Positions 32,665-41,504 of a stretch of 41,504 bases of DNA are shown piece after piece. Origin of the DNA: Planctomycetes bacterium GWC2_45_44 (GTDB taxonomy: Bacteria; Planctomycetota; Phycisphaerae; Sedimentisphaerales; UBA12454). Under the pieces are notes generated by a model. That model was not told the origin of the DNA and ran no database searches. It saw nothing but the letters and a program-made list of their open reading frames with translations. The position numbers were made by a program, and so were the translations under genes. Each line of letters begins with the position of its first letter. The first letter of the stretch is position 1. The stretch spans positions 1 through 41,504 of the forward strand of contig MHXU01000133.1 in NCBI GenBank assembly GCA_001824555.1, in the 5' to 3' direction.

Positions 32665-34623
32665 ATGTCGGATTATTCGATAGCATTATCGGGATTGAAC
32701 GCTGCCCAGCGGGCTTTGACCACTGTCGGCAACAATATAGCCAATGCGGCGACCGAAGGCTATCATCGCCAGAAGGTAAATCTTACGCCTGCCTATTCCT
32801 CACAGCAGGGTTCGACTCTTATCGGCGGCGGCGTCGATGTCGCAAATGTCGTAAGGCTGATGGACGATCTGCTCGAAGCGGAAATAAACCGTCAGCAATC
32901 CGCCCTTAATCAGACCAGTCAGGAACTCGCTACGCTGCAAACGGTTGAAAATGTATTCGGCGAAAGTCTTGCTGATGATTCCGGATTAAGCGCAGCGATA
33001 GATAACTTTTTTAGTTCGCTGCAGGACCTTACGCTGTATCCGGCAGAATCAATCTGGCAGAATCAGGTGGTCAGCAGCGCAGAGTCGCTGGCGGACAGGT
33101 TCAGGTCTGTCAGAAGTTTTCTTTCGACATTAGACGAACAACTGCGAGTTCAGATAGATTCAACCGTGGAGGCGGTTAACACTCTGTCGGGACAGATTGC
33201 GGAGCTTAATGAGAGCATACAGCGAATAGAAATTGCCGGAGGCAGCGCGGGAAATCTTTGCGACGCGAGAGATAATTATATCGCTCAACTGTCCGAATTT
33301 GTCGGAACGCAGAAACAAAACGGAGAATATGGAGCGGTCAGCGTTGTCGTCGGCTCGATGGCGGTGGTAATAGATTCTTCGGCGTTCGAGATAACCGCGA
33401 GCATTGATGGAAACGGCGATTACGGAATTGCTATGGGCGATTCGAATGAATACGCGGCTGTTTCGGGAGGAGAGCTGGGAGCTCTGCTTAATCTGAAGAA
33501 TAATATTTTGCCACAAATTTCTGAAAGTTTCGATACGCTGGCACAAACTATTATTCAGAAGGTCAACGATATTCACGTTCAGGGCTGCGGCGATTTCGGG
33601 TCATTTACCGAACTTACCGGCGGCGTAATGGATGCCGGAACACTGGAGGATATATCGTCAGACATTGCTGATGGAGATTTTTATATCAGGCTTACCGATT
33701 CTGCCGGGCAGATTACACGGCATAAAATTTCGGTCGATGCTTCTGTGGATACGATGCAAACCATTGCCGATAAAATTTCATTGATTGGCAATTTAGACGC
33801 TGATGTGATAGACGGCAAACTTGTTATGCAGGCTGACAGCGGATACGAATTTGATTTTATGCCTGCTGTGCTGCCAGAGGCCGAGGAAATAGATTTTAAC
33901 GGTTCGTCTGTACCGAGTGTTTCTGTTTCGGGTCTGTTCGGCGGCGACGCTAACGATGTTTTGATATTTACGGTTGCCGGGTCGGACGCTGTCGGCAACG
34001 GCAGTCTTCAGCTTGTTGTTAAAAACGGCAGCGGCCAGACAATCGCCAATCTTAACATCGGCAGCGGTTATGCGGCGGGCGACAAGCTCGATGTCGGAAA
34101 CGGAATATATGTCGCTTTAACCAGCGGTGATTTGGTTGCCGGCGATAGTTTCGAGGCGAGTGTTTTTGCGGATACCGACACCAGCGGATTTCTGGCTGCG
34201 GCTGGAATGAATACGTTCTTCTCCGGCACATCTGCTGCCGATATGGAAGTTTGCGATAGTATTATCGAAAGGCCGGACAAAATCGCCGCGGCAGCCGGCG
34301 GAGATTTTGCCGACAACAGCGCTATCGTCAAACTTGCAGCGCTGAACGATGAAGAATTCGTGGAAATGGATAATCTTTCATTCAGAGAGTATTACAGCAA
34401 AATGGTTACCGGTATCGGTCAGGATATCACGACTAACCAGACAAAACAGTCGAGTCTCGAACTAATGGTGCAGAATTTAAGCAGCAGGCAGAGCGAGATA
34501 AGCGGAGTTGATGTCAATCAGGAAGCGGCGCAGATGCTTATCTTCGAGCAGATGTATCAGGCGATGGCGAAATATCTCGCTACGCAGCAGACATTAATGA
34601 CTACATTAATGGATACAGTATAA
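32665..34623 (+). CDS. flgK: Flagellar hook-associated protein 1 (FlgK)
   Basis: First hook-filament junction protein. 652 residues, within the family range. N-terminal D0/D1: ALSGLNAAQRALTTVGNNIANAATEGYHRQ, then LIGGGVDVANVVRLMDDLL. C-terminus: SRQSEISGVDVNQEAAQMLIFEQMYQAMAKYLATQQTLMTTL. The central part is a large variable surface domain rich in Asp/Gly/Ser. AGGAAAG precedes the ATG. Confidence 0.96.
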   Translation: MSDYSIALSGLNAAQRALTTVGNNIANAATEGYHRQKVNLTPAYSSQQGSTLIGGGVDVANVVRLMDDLLEAEINRQQSALNQTSQELATLQTVENVFGESLADDSGLSAAIDNFFSSLQDLTLYPAESIWQNQVVSSAESLADRFRSVRSFLSTLDEQLRVQIDSTVEAVNTLSGQIAELNESIQRIEIAGGSAGNLCDARDNYIAQLSEFVGTQKQNGEYGAVSVVVGSMAVVIDSSAFEITASIDGNGDYGIAMGDSNEYAAVSGGELGALLNLKNNILPQISESFDTLAQTIIQKVNDIHVQGCGDFGSFTELTGGVMDAGTLEDISSDIADGDFYIRLTDSAGQITRHKISVDASVDTMQTIADKISLIGNLDADVIDGKLVMQADSGYEFDFMPAVLPEAEEIDFNGSSVPSVSVSGLFGGDANDVLIFTVAGSDAVGNGSLQLVVKNGSGQTIANLNIGSGYAAGDKLDVGNGIYVALTSGDLVAGDSFEASVFADTDTSGFLAAAGMNTFFSGTSAADMEVCDSIIERPDKIAAAAGGDFADNSAIVKLAALNDEEFVEMDNLSFREYYSKMVTGIGQDITTNQTKQSSLELMVQNLSSRQSEISGVDVNQEAAQMLIFEQMYQAMAKYLATQQTLMTTLMDTV

Positions 34624-34643
34624 AACTTACGAAAGGCGGAATT

Positions 34644-35822
34644 ATGGGCGGTTCGCTCACGAGTATATATAACAATGTAAGCTTCGCGCTGAATATGCAT
34701 ACCGCGGCGATGACAAAACTTCAGGAGCAAACGGCGACCGGCTCAAGAATCAATCGGATTTCGGACGACCCATCGTCGGCGTATCAGGTACTCGGACTGA
34801 ACAGTCAGACAAGATACCTGCAAAATTATCTCGATAACATCGCGCAGACAAGCGATACTCTCGGCGTTGTGTCAAATGTGCTGGGTAATATGACTTCTTC
34901 GATAACGAAGGTTCAAACGGATTTGACGCAGATTTCCAGCGGCACTTATTCGCAGGACAGCAGGGAGAGACTGGCCGAGGGAATAAATGACGTTCTGGAA
35001 CAGATGGTTTCGCTGGCGAATACGAGGAGTATGAACCAGTATGTTTTTTCCGGCGGCAAAACGACGGAGCCTTATGCCGTTACGAGAAGCAACGATGAGA
35101 TTACGAGCGTTTCATATCAGGGGGCGAGTCAGTCGCAAAACATAGAAGTATCGCAGTCTGTACAGGCTACGCTGCTGTATGCCGGCGAAGATTTATTCTC
35201 AAGCAGCAGCAGGTCTGCGCCGGTTTTCTACGGCGATACCGGAGCGGCGAACGGCAGCGGAACTTCAAACGTCAAAGGAGACGTATGGCTTACGGTAACT
35301 GGCAGTCCGGGAAGTTATAAACTTTCAATCGACGGCGGAGCTACCGAATGGGACGTAACGGGCGATATAAGCAATGTGGCTGTGAGCAATGCCGACGGCG
35401 AGGTTCTTTATGTTGACGCGACGAATATAACTTCAACAGGCACAAATCTTGTTCGTGTTCCGGGAACTTACGATATTTTCAGCAGTCTTATCAGTATCAG
35501 GGATATACTGAAAAATACGCAGAATCTTTCTGATGAACAACTGAAGGAGTTCAGAGGGGTTATTACTCAATCGCTTGATGAAATAAACAGCCAACTTACT
35601 AACAAGCAGACTTTAGTCGGTTCAAAAATAGGTTTTCTTGAAGACCTCAAGGAAAGCCTTGAAAACGTAAAACTCAATACCGAAGACCAGGCAACGGCCA
35701 TTGAACAGGCTGATGTTGCACAAATCGCGATAGAACTTTCGATGAGAGAGATACTTTATCAGATGTCCCTGTCGGTTACGGGAAAACTTATGTCGGTTTC
35801 ACTGCTGGATTTTATAGAATAA
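34644..35822 (+). CDS. flgL: Flagellar hook-associated protein 3 (FlgL)
   Basis: Second junction protein, related to flagellin. 392 residues. The N-terminal helix has LQEQTATGSRINRISDDPSSAYQVLGL, the FlgL/flagellin signature. QYVFSGGKTTEPY is characteristic of FlgL. The C-terminus (EQADVAQIAIELSMREILYQMSLSVTGKLMSVSLLDFI) is the D0/D1 return helix. 20 bp after flgK, with AAAGGCGG upstream. It closes the core operon before the glycosyltransferases. Confidence 0.95.
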   Translation: MGGSLTSIYNNVSFALNMHTAAMTKLQEQTATGSRINRISDDPSSAYQVLGLNSQTRYLQNYLDNIAQTSDTLGVVSNVLGNMTSSITKVQTDLTQISSGTYSQDSRERLAEGINDVLEQMVSLANTRSMNQYVFSGGKTTEPYAVTRSNDEITSVSYQGASQSQNIEVSQSVQATLLYAGEDLFSSSSRSAPVFYGDTGAANGSGTSNVKGDVWLTVTGSPGSYKLSIDGGATEWDVTGDISNVAVSNADGEVLYVDATNITSTGTNLVRVPGTYDIFSSLISIRDILKNTQNLSDEQLKEFRGVITQSLDEINSQLTNKQTLVGSKIGFLEDLKESLENVKLNTEDQATAIEQADVAQIAIELSMREILYQMSLSVTGKLMSVSLLDFIE

Positions 35823-35861
35823 ATTTCTCGCCGAGCAATTATTTAAAAGGAGTTTGAATCA

Positions 35862-37343
35862 ATGGACTTTCATACAGATGGACGGAATTATCAGGACGCG
35901 TTAAAACTTGCCGAGCAGGGCGATTATGGGCAGGCTTTTGAATGTATCGAAAATTATCTGCGAAACGATTCGGGCAATCCAGAAATATGGAATGATGCCG
36001 GCGCGATTCTTCATTGTCTTGGAAGGACAGACCAGGCGATAGAATATTTTAACAAAGCAAACGCGCTGAAGCCGAACAACGCGGAGGTATTAAGCAATCT
36101 TGCCGAGGCGTATCTTGCGGTGCAAAGGCCGGGGCAGGCGGCGGAATTGTTTGCCCAGATGCAGAATATCGGAATGCTGAATCCCGATTTGATAAACAGA
36201 ACGGCGACGGCTCTGCTGGATAGTAATGATAAGGCCTGCGCTACAGAGGTTCTTCTGCAATCGCTTGCGATGTGGCCGCAGCAGCAGGTTTTAAAACCGA
36301 TGCTCGATGTGATTCGTTCAAAGAGGCCGAGGATAGCGTTTTTCTGCGGCGGCGATGGTATGAATTTTTTGCAGGAGATAATTGAGTTTGCCAAAAAGAG
36401 ATTCAATGTGCGCGTCTTTGAGGGCAAAACCGAGGACGAGCTTTATGAACTGATGCAGTGGAGCGATATATCGTGGTTTGAATGGTGTACGAATCTGGCC
36501 GCTATAGGGTCAAATAAGCCGAAGGTCTGCAAAATGATTGTGAGGCTGCATCGATATGAGGCATACGGCAACTGGCCTTCGCAGGTGAACTGGCGGAATG
36601 TTGACACGCTGATAACGATAGGCAATCCTGTGGTTGCGCAGACGCTGACAGCAAGGACGCCTGGCATTGCGGAAATGACAAATATCGTTTCGATACCAAA
36701 TGGCGTGAATCTGGAAAAATTCAAATTTATTGACAGAAGAAAAGGGAAGAACATAGCGTTTCTGGCCAACTTGAGAATGGTAAAAAATCCCGCGTTTCTT
36801 ATTCAATGTATGCAGAAGCTGAATTATATCGACAGGGAATACAAACTGTTTATCGCGGGCAATGTTGTTGAGCCGGAGCTTGAGCAGTATTTGAGGCATA
36901 TTGTCAAAGCTCTTAATTTGCAGGATGCGGTGGTTTTTGAGCCGTTCCAGCGTGATGTTTTCGGCTGGCTGTGCGATAAGCATTATATCGTTTCGACCAG
37001 TATTATCGAAGGCCTGCCGATGTGCATTCTTGAAGGTATGGCAACCGGCCTTAAACCCGTAATTCATAATTATCCCGGCGCAGAGGGCGTGTTCCCGAAG
37101 GAATTTTTGTTTGATATAGCCGAGCAGTTCTGCGAACAGATTTTGTCGCAGGATTATGAGCCTGCCAAATACCGCAAATGCGTGGAAGAAAAATATTCAT
37201 TGGTTAGTCAGCTTGGACAGGTGAATCGGATATTTATGGATTTCGAGAAACAGATAGACAGCGATAAAAATAATAGTATGTCTGGGAATATCAGCTTTGT
37301 AAGAAATATACAGCCTGTAATGGAAACAAGTTTTGCTTCCTGA
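35862..37343 (+). CDS. TPR-containing GT4-type glycosyltransferase
   Basis: 493 residues. The N-terminal third (about 1-150) is a TPR array (YGQAFECIENYLRNDSGNPEIWNDAGAILHCLG..). The rest is a GT-B glycosyltransferase with FLANLRMVKNP, YKLFIAGN and the donor-binding EX7E element in IIEGLPMCILEGMATG. IPNGVNLEKF is a typical GT4 junction. No signal peptide, so it acts in the cytoplasm. Its position straight after flgL and the TPR fusion suggest O-glycosylation of flagellin or another flagellar protein; lipid-linked glycan synthesis is the alternative. Confidence 0.82.
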   Translation: MDFHTDGRNYQDALKLAEQGDYGQAFECIENYLRNDSGNPEIWNDAGAILHCLGRTDQAIEYFNKANALKPNNAEVLSNLAEAYLAVQRPGQAAELFAQMQNIGMLNPDLINRTATALLDSNDKACATEVLLQSLAMWPQQQVLKPMLDVIRSKRPRIAFFCGGDGMNFLQEIIEFAKKRFNVRVFEGKTEDELYELMQWSDISWFEWCTNLAAIGSNKPKVCKMIVRLHRYEAYGNWPSQVNWRNVDTLITIGNPVVAQTLTARTPGIAEMTNIVSIPNGVNLEKFKFIDRRKGKNIAFLANLRMVKNPAFLIQCMQKLNYIDREYKLFIAGNVVEPELEQYLRHIVKALNLQDAVVFEPFQRDVFGWLCDKHYIVSTSIIEGLPMCILEGMATGLKPVIHNYPGAEGVFPKEFLFDIAEQFCEQILSQDYEPAKYRKCVEEKYSLVSQLGQVNRIFMDFEKQIDSDKNNSMSGNISFVRNIQPVMETSFAS

Positions 37344-37355
37344 CAAAAATGATTT

Positions 37356-38903
37356 ATGAAAACCGGCCCGCTTGTAAGCATATTGATTCCGACATATAAC
37401 CGCACGGGGTATCTGCCCGGTGCGATTAGGAGCGCTCTGTCGCAGGATTACTCAAACATCGAAGTTATCGTTATGAGGGACGGCGGCCGAAAAATAAATG
37501 ACGTAATCGAATCTTTCAGAGACCATCGCCTTGTTTTTATTGACAGAGATGAAAATCGCGGCAAGCCTTATACGCTTAATTATGGGCTTGGTTTGGCAAA
37601 AGGCAAATATATTTGTTATCTCGATGACGACGATATTTTGTATCCCAACCACGTCAGTACGCTGCTTGAAATTCTCGAAACAAAAACAGACTGCCTCGCG
37701 GCGTACAGCGATTTGTACAGAGTATATTGCAGGAATTCCGCCGACGGCGAACGGTTTGTTTTGAGTAAAGTCCTTGAAATAAGCAGAGATTTCGACAGAG
37801 CAATGATGCTGCATTATAATCACGTTCTGCATATAAGTATGATGCACAGAAAAGATTTGCTTGAAAAAACGGGGTTGTACAACGAGAGCCTGAACATTCT
37901 GATTGACTGGGATTTATTTCGCAGAATGGTTTTCTTTACCGATTTTTATCACGCGAAAACCATCACCGGCGAATTCTACAGCCCGATAAAGGACAGCGAC
38001 CAGATATCGGTCAAAAACAGAAGAGACCCGCAGGAATATCTTCGTAATGTGATGACGATTCGCACTGCCAGACCGGCTAAACCGTGGTCGAAGATAAAAG
38101 ACCTGGCGATAATTCTCGATGCCGCCGAATTGACCCAGGCCGTCGGACAAAAGATAAAGGCAATATGGGAAACGACATCGTATCCCAATACGATTTACCT
38201 GCTTCTGTCTGGGCGGGATATCGGGAGATTAAATATCGATTTGCCGAATGTCGTGCCTGTCGAAGTCAGCGGCATTAGTTCGCAGCGGCGGATACAGTCG
38301 GCTTTGGCAAAATGCGATGCCGAATATATCGCGGTTGTGCCGGGTGAGTTCGCAATCAGTGAGTTCTGGGTTGAGGACTGTTTGAACGCGATAGATAAAA
38401 AACCGATGCTCAATGAAGTGTTTGAAATTGAAGGCTCGGATGAAAATTTATGGGCTGGAATTTTTGAAGAACGGACGCTTAAACATTTGGTTTCTGAAAG
38501 TCAGCAGGGAAGCCTGCTGGATAATGTTAAAAAAGCGGGCTTGAACATCCGCAAAATTCAGCCTGATGAGATTGCGTTTCAGTATGACCAGTTTTTGAGC
38601 AGGGCTCGGACGCTGATGCAGCAGAAAAATTTCGCAAAGGCCGCGGAACTTTTTGAATATATCGCCAAAAATTACGGCAACGAATTATGGATAAGCATTC
38701 TCGCGGCGCAGGCGCACTTGAAAAACGGAAATCTGCAAAGAGCAAGAGAAATAAGCGAACAGTTGAACAGGGTTTTTCCATCCGTTGAATCGCTTATAAC
38801 CGCGGCGCAAGCGGAAAAAGGATTTAAGAATTACGGCAGGGCGATTGAATTGTTCGGCAATGCTATTGAGATTATTGAAGGGAAACAACTGATATGGGCA
38901 TAG
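37356..38903 (+). CDS. GT2-type glycosyltransferase with C-terminal TPR region
   Basis: 515 residues in three parts. Residues about 4-215 are a GT-A/GT2 domain (VSILIPTYNRTGYLPGAIRSAL, catalytic-metal YLDDDD, and IDWDLFRRM). Residues about 245-375 look like a second, degenerate GT-A-like Rossmann unit (IYLLLSGRD, CDAEYIAVVPGEF) without a DxD motif. Residues about 395-515 are TPR-like helices (KNFAKAAELFEYIAKNYGNELW). It lies 12 bp after the GT4 gene and overlaps the following TPR gene, so all three are probably one translational unit. Donor and acceptor unknown. Confidence 0.82.
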   Translation: MKTGPLVSILIPTYNRTGYLPGAIRSALSQDYSNIEVIVMRDGGRKINDVIESFRDHRLVFIDRDENRGKPYTLNYGLGLAKGKYICYLDDDDILYPNHVSTLLEILETKTDCLAAYSDLYRVYCRNSADGERFVLSKVLEISRDFDRAMMLHYNHVLHISMMHRKDLLEKTGLYNESLNILIDWDLFRRMVFFTDFYHAKTITGEFYSPIKDSDQISVKNRRDPQEYLRNVMTIRTARPAKPWSKIKDLAIILDAAELTQAVGQKIKAIWETTSYPNTIYLLLSGRDIGRLNIDLPNVVPVEVSGISSQRRIQSALAKCDAEYIAVVPGEFAISEFWVEDCLNAIDKKPMLNEVFEIEGSDENLWAGIFEERTLKHLVSESQQGSLLDNVKKAGLNIRKIQPDEIAFQYDQFLSRARTLMQQKNFAKAAELFEYIAKNYGNELWISILAAQAHLKNGNLQRAREISEQLNRVFPSVESLITAAQAEKGFKNYGRAIELFGNAIEIIEGKQLIWA

Positions 38904-39499
38904 ACATCGACAAACTTAACCAGCAGGCCAATACGACGCAGAGATATGAGGCCATGATAGAACTTGCGGATTGTCTGATTGCGACCGGCAAAGTCGATGA
39001 GGCGCAAAAGTATTACGAGCAGGCGGCGGTTGTCGCTCCCGATGAGGCGGCGCCATATATCGGTTTGGGCGTTTCGGCTTTTACGCGCGGTCAGTTTGAC
39101 GATGCCGAGAATGCCTTTAAAGTCGCCAAAAGACTTGCGCCAGATAACGCCAAAGCGTATTGCGGCCTTGCTATGACCGCTCAACAGAAAAATAATCCCG
39201 ATGCCGCGTTTGATTTTTATCTGAAATCATTGGAATTCGATGGCGACAATCTTACCGCTCTTTTGGGTATGTTTCAGATGTCCTGCAAAACAGGCTCGTT
39301 TTCAAAGGTTATTTATTATTTGGAAATTTATCTTAAATCGCATCCGAAAGATACATCGGTGATGTTTTCGCTCGCTGCTTTGTATATCAGGCAGGGACAG
39401 ATGGATAATTGCAGAACACTTTTAGAAAAAATTTTGTTGATTGAGCCGGGCAATAAGGATGCGGCGGCGTTAAAACAGGAAATCGAAAGAAATAAATAA
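38894..39499 (+). CDS. TPR-repeat protein
   Basis: 201 residues composed of about five TPR units (e.g. DCLIATGKVDEAQKYYEQAAVVAPDEAAPYIGLGV). No signal peptide or catalytic domain. It overlaps the GT2 gene by 10 bp, and its ribosome-binding site (GAAGGG) lies inside that gene, so translation is coupled. Likely a protein-protein adaptor for the two TPR-bearing glycosyltransferases; inference from context. Confidence 0.85.
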   Translation: MGIDIDKLNQQANTTQRYEAMIELADCLIATGKVDEAQKYYEQAAVVAPDEAAPYIGLGVSAFTRGQFDDAENAFKVAKRLAPDNAKAYCGLAMTAQQKNNPDAAFDFYLKSLEFDGDNLTALLGMFQMSCKTGSFSKVIYYLEIYLKSHPKDTSVMFSLAALYIRQGQMDNCRTLLEKILLIEPGNKDAAALKQEIERNK

Positions 39500-39501
39500 A
39501 A

Positions 39502-39530
39502 CTTTGTGCCTTTGTGTCTTTGTGGCTAAA
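39502..39530 (+). repeat. CTTTGTG variant of the CTCTGTG repeat
   Basis: CTTTGTGCCTTTGTGTCTTTGTGGCTA fills almost the whole gap between the TPR gene and the next start codon. The track ORF wrongly extends the next protein into it (MCLCVFVAKK). Confidence 0.8.
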
Positions 39531-39533
39531 AAA

Positions 39534-39806
39534 ATGAAAAACGAATTTGAAAATTTACAGCGGATTCTTGAGCAGCAAATCGCATTTGCGCAGCTTGGCA
39601 GAATTGACAGGGTTGATGCCTTGCTCAAACAGGCGGATTCCGCAATAGGCTCATTTGTTGGAGTTCGGGAATTGCCGGCGAATATAAATCGGCTTTATAA
39701 CGAGCTTTGCCTGATTTTAAAGGCCAATATGGCCGGCATAGAAACAGCGATGAAGCAGTCGAAGAAAAACAAATTAGCGGCCAGAACTTATCGCAGAAAC
39801 GGCTAA
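39534..39806 (+). CDS. Small FliT/FlgN-like flagellar chaperone candidate
   Basis: 90 residues from ATG 39534 (the track's TTG 39504 start is repeat-encoded). Helical, with NEFENLQRILEQQIAFAQLGRIDRVDALLKQADSAI and a basic tail (KQSKKNKLAARTYRRNG). Size and pattern fit FliT/FlgN-type chaperones, which cap flagellar axial proteins, but no diagnostic motif is present. It sits in the glycan block, so it could instead be a small adaptor of that machinery. Confidence 0.5.
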   Translation: MKNEFENLQRILEQQIAFAQLGRIDRVDALLKQADSAIGSFVGVRELPANINRLYNELCLILKANMAGIETAMKQSKKNKLAARTYRRNG

Positions 39807-39858
39807 GTAATGGATTTATGACTTGCCGTGTTTTAGCGGTTAATATCAGGACGGAACA

Positions 39859-41504
39859 ATGAATAGTACAGCAAATATGTCAGCGGACAGGGCGGTTGAA
39901 TCTGTGCAGGATGCAAAGATCAGAGCGGTAATAGGTGATAACAGATGTTTTATGCCTACCCAGTTGGCCATAGAGACAGTAAGAGCCTGTAATGCGAAAT
40001 GTATTATGTGTCCGTCAACTGTAATGCAGAGGCCGAAGGGTTTTATGCGGAAAGAGGTGCATGAAACGATTTTAAGCAAGATATCGCGATGGGGAGCGCC
40101 GATATCGTTGATTACCCATGCTGGAGTTGGAGAGCCGCTGCTGGATAAAATGCTCGAAGAGAGGATAAAACACGAAAAGGAAGTTTTTCCTAATGCGCAG
40201 ATAAATGTATATACCAACGGCGGTCTTCTTGATGAAGAACGCGCGTTGAAACTTATCGCATCTGGCGTGGACGTGGTTTCTTTCAGCGTGAACGGTTTTC
40301 ATAAGGAAACCTATGAAGCTGTTATGAAAATACCGCGGGATACTACTTATGAAAATGTCGAGAGGTTTTGCCGGCTGAAAAAACAGATGGGCTCGAATGT
40401 CGGCATCTGTGTTTCGCTTATTAAGACCGACCTGTGCTCACAGCAGGAGATTGAGGAATACAAGCAGTATTGGAATACGAAAAATGTAAAAGTTTTAACT
40501 CCGCCATGGATAAGCTGGGGTAATTTTTTTGAGCATTCCGTTAGCGGGCATAAACTGCCGTGTTTTTTTATCTGGAAGTCGATGGTATTTGATTATGACG
40601 GCACCGTCAAGAGGTGCTGTGAGGATTATGATTCGCAATATCCGATGGGCAATATTATGACGCAGGAACCGTCGGAGATATTTAATTCGCCGCGTATGCA
40701 GCAGCAGCGGAACGACCAATTGAGCGGAATTTTTACATACCCTGACATCTGCAAAAATTGTATCGAAACATTTGAGCCGGCTAAGGATTTCTGGAACAGT
40801 TCGCCACCGCTTTACAGTGAGCGGAAACCAAAACAGTCAGGCCTGGAGAGCAAAATGATTAGCGTTCTTGATACTTCCGTGTGCGACAACAACCTCGGAA
40901 ACTGGATAATAATGGATTCTGTTGACAAATATCTGCATCAGATTTTTCCATCAGAATTTTTCATCAGGCTTCCTTACTTGGAGAACATCGGCACTGAGGC
41001 TGTTAAATATATCAAATCGAGCGAATTTACTTTCTTTGGCGGAACAAATTCACTTTCCAGCGAGATGGAAAAATATAAGCAAATCGGTATAGACCACACC
41101 AATTATGAACAAATAAAAAGAATAGTTTTGTTTGGAGTTGGCTGGTGGCAGTATCAGGGTGCAATAAGCAGTCATACCCAGCAGATATTAAAGCATTGTC
41201 TGCATCCATCTGTTTATCATTCTGTCAGAGATTCATATTCAAAAAATAAATTAGCGGCTATTGGTATTAACAATGTTTTGGTTACCGGCTGTCCGACGCT
41301 GTGGCAGCTTACAGAAGAACATTGCAGACAGATACCGCGGAATAAAGCCGAAAATGTCCTTTTGGCATTCACTAACTATTCGCAGGACAAGAGCGATTCG
41401 GAACTGTTTAACATCGTTCAAAACCGTTATAAAAATATTTTTGTGTGGGTGCAGGGGCCCGAAGATTTGGAATACGCAAAGAGCTTTGGCGGAAAAATCA
41501 ATAT
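39859..41504 (+). CDS. Radical SAM/SPASM protein fused to polysaccharide pyruvyl transferase domain (3' end outside window)
   Basis: Open from ATG 39859 to the window end (548 codons, no stop), so absent from the ORF track. Residues about 35-230 are a radical SAM domain: CNAKCIMC gives the CxxxCxxC [4Fe-4S] motif, followed by HAGVGEPLL and YTNGGLL. Residues about 240-315 are SPASM-like (TVKRCCEDYD, then CKNCIE). From about residue 333 it becomes a polysaccharide pyruvyl transferase-type (CsaB/WcaK) domain: FFGGTNSLS, VLFGVGWW, SVRDSYSKNKLAAIGI and TGCPTLW. GGAGAG lies just before Met333 (40855), so internal initiation is possible. GGA precedes the first ATG. By location I infer a role in building or modifying a flagellar glycan. 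Confidence 0.8.
   Translation, partial: MNSTANMSADRAVESVQDAKIRAVIGDNRCFMPTQLAIETVRACNAKCIMCPSTVMQRPKGFMRKEVHETILSKISRWGAPISLITHAGVGEPLLDKMLEERIKHEKEVFPNAQINVYTNGGLLDEERALKLIASGVDVVSFSVNGFHKETYEAVMKIPRDTTYENVERFCRLKKQMGSNVGICVSLIKTDLCSQQEIEEYKQYWNTKNVKVLTPPWISWGNFFEHSVSGHKLPCFFIWKSMVFDYDGTVKRCCEDYDSQYPMGNIMTQEPSEIFNSPRMQQQRNDQLSGIFTYPDICKNCIETFEPAKDFWNSSPPLYSERKPKQSGLESKMISVLDTSVCDNNLGNWIIMDSVDKYLHQIFPSEFFIRLPYLENIGTEAVKYIKSSEFTFFGGTNSLSSEMEKYKQIGIDHTNYEQIKRIVLFGVGWWQYQGAISSHTQQILKHCLHPSVYHSVRDSYSKNKLAAIGINNVLVTGCPTLWQLTEEHCRQIPRNKAENVLLAFTNYSQDKSDSELFNIVQNRYKNIFVWVQGPEDLEYAKSFGGKIN

Overview
The window looks like a chromosomal segment of a Gram-negative, flagellated bacterium, most likely a planctomycete. 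A Phycisphaerae-type lineage is my best guess, at moderate confidence. The evidence is a tRNA-Ile/tRNA-Ala/23S/5S cluster with no 16S gene in front of it (unlinked rRNA genes are known in Planctomycetes), a PEP-CTERM surface protein, a PPi-type phosphofructokinase, Kdo/LPS-type genes, and a flagellum with both P and L rings. Nearly all protein genes lie on the + strand; the one clear exception is a sigma54 activator.

Layout. (1) 1-2.1 kb: the PTS phosphocarriers HPr (5' end outside the window) and enzyme I. (2) 2.2-4.5 kb: a DUF2344 protein and RNase G. (3) 4.5-8.3 kb: kdsD, kdsC and a very large LptC/LptA-like protein, a Kdo-LPS supply and export block. (4) 8.3-10.7 kb: a DUF2157 membrane protein and a GDYXXLXY protein. 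(5) 11.1-13.5 kb: PPi-PFK and a SIS-domain protein, each preceded by dispersed repeats; PFK also has a strong promoter and a terminator-like leader hairpin. (6) 13.6-17.84 kb: rRNA locus with phased upstream repeats, two promoters, boxA elements, tRNA-Ile(GAU), tRNA-Ala(UGC), 23S, 5S and a strong terminator. (7) 17.9-24.0 kb: an accessory stretch holding a DUF4160/DUF2442 pair, the minus-strand sigma54 activator, a DUF2089/membrane protein pair, a PEP-CTERM protein with six repeats, and over 1 kb of palindromic and duplicated intergenic repeats. (8) 24.0-35.8 kb: a flagellar rod/hook/ring/junction operon (flgD, flgE, a PilZ-like membrane gene, flgF, G, A, H, I, J, N-like, K, L) behind a near-perfect sigma54 promoter. 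(9) 35.9-41.5 kb: a probable flagellar glycan-modification block with a TPR-GT4, a GT2-TPR, a TPR protein, a small FliT/FlgN-like protein and a radical SAM/SPASM protein fused to a polysaccharide pyruvyl transferase domain, cut by the window end.

How the parts fit. The sigma54 activator has lost the receiver phospho-acceptor Asp and lies about 4 kb from the sigma54 promoter of the flagellar operon, so it is a reasonable candidate master regulator. The glycosyltransferases follow flgL directly on the same strand, as flagellin glycosylation genes often do. A second theme is the invasion of intergenic space by several dispersed repeat families. They touch coding sequence at flgA, whose signal peptide is largely repeat-encoded, and lie between flgI and flgJ, where an 11-bp direct repeat flanks a repeat block like a target-site duplication.
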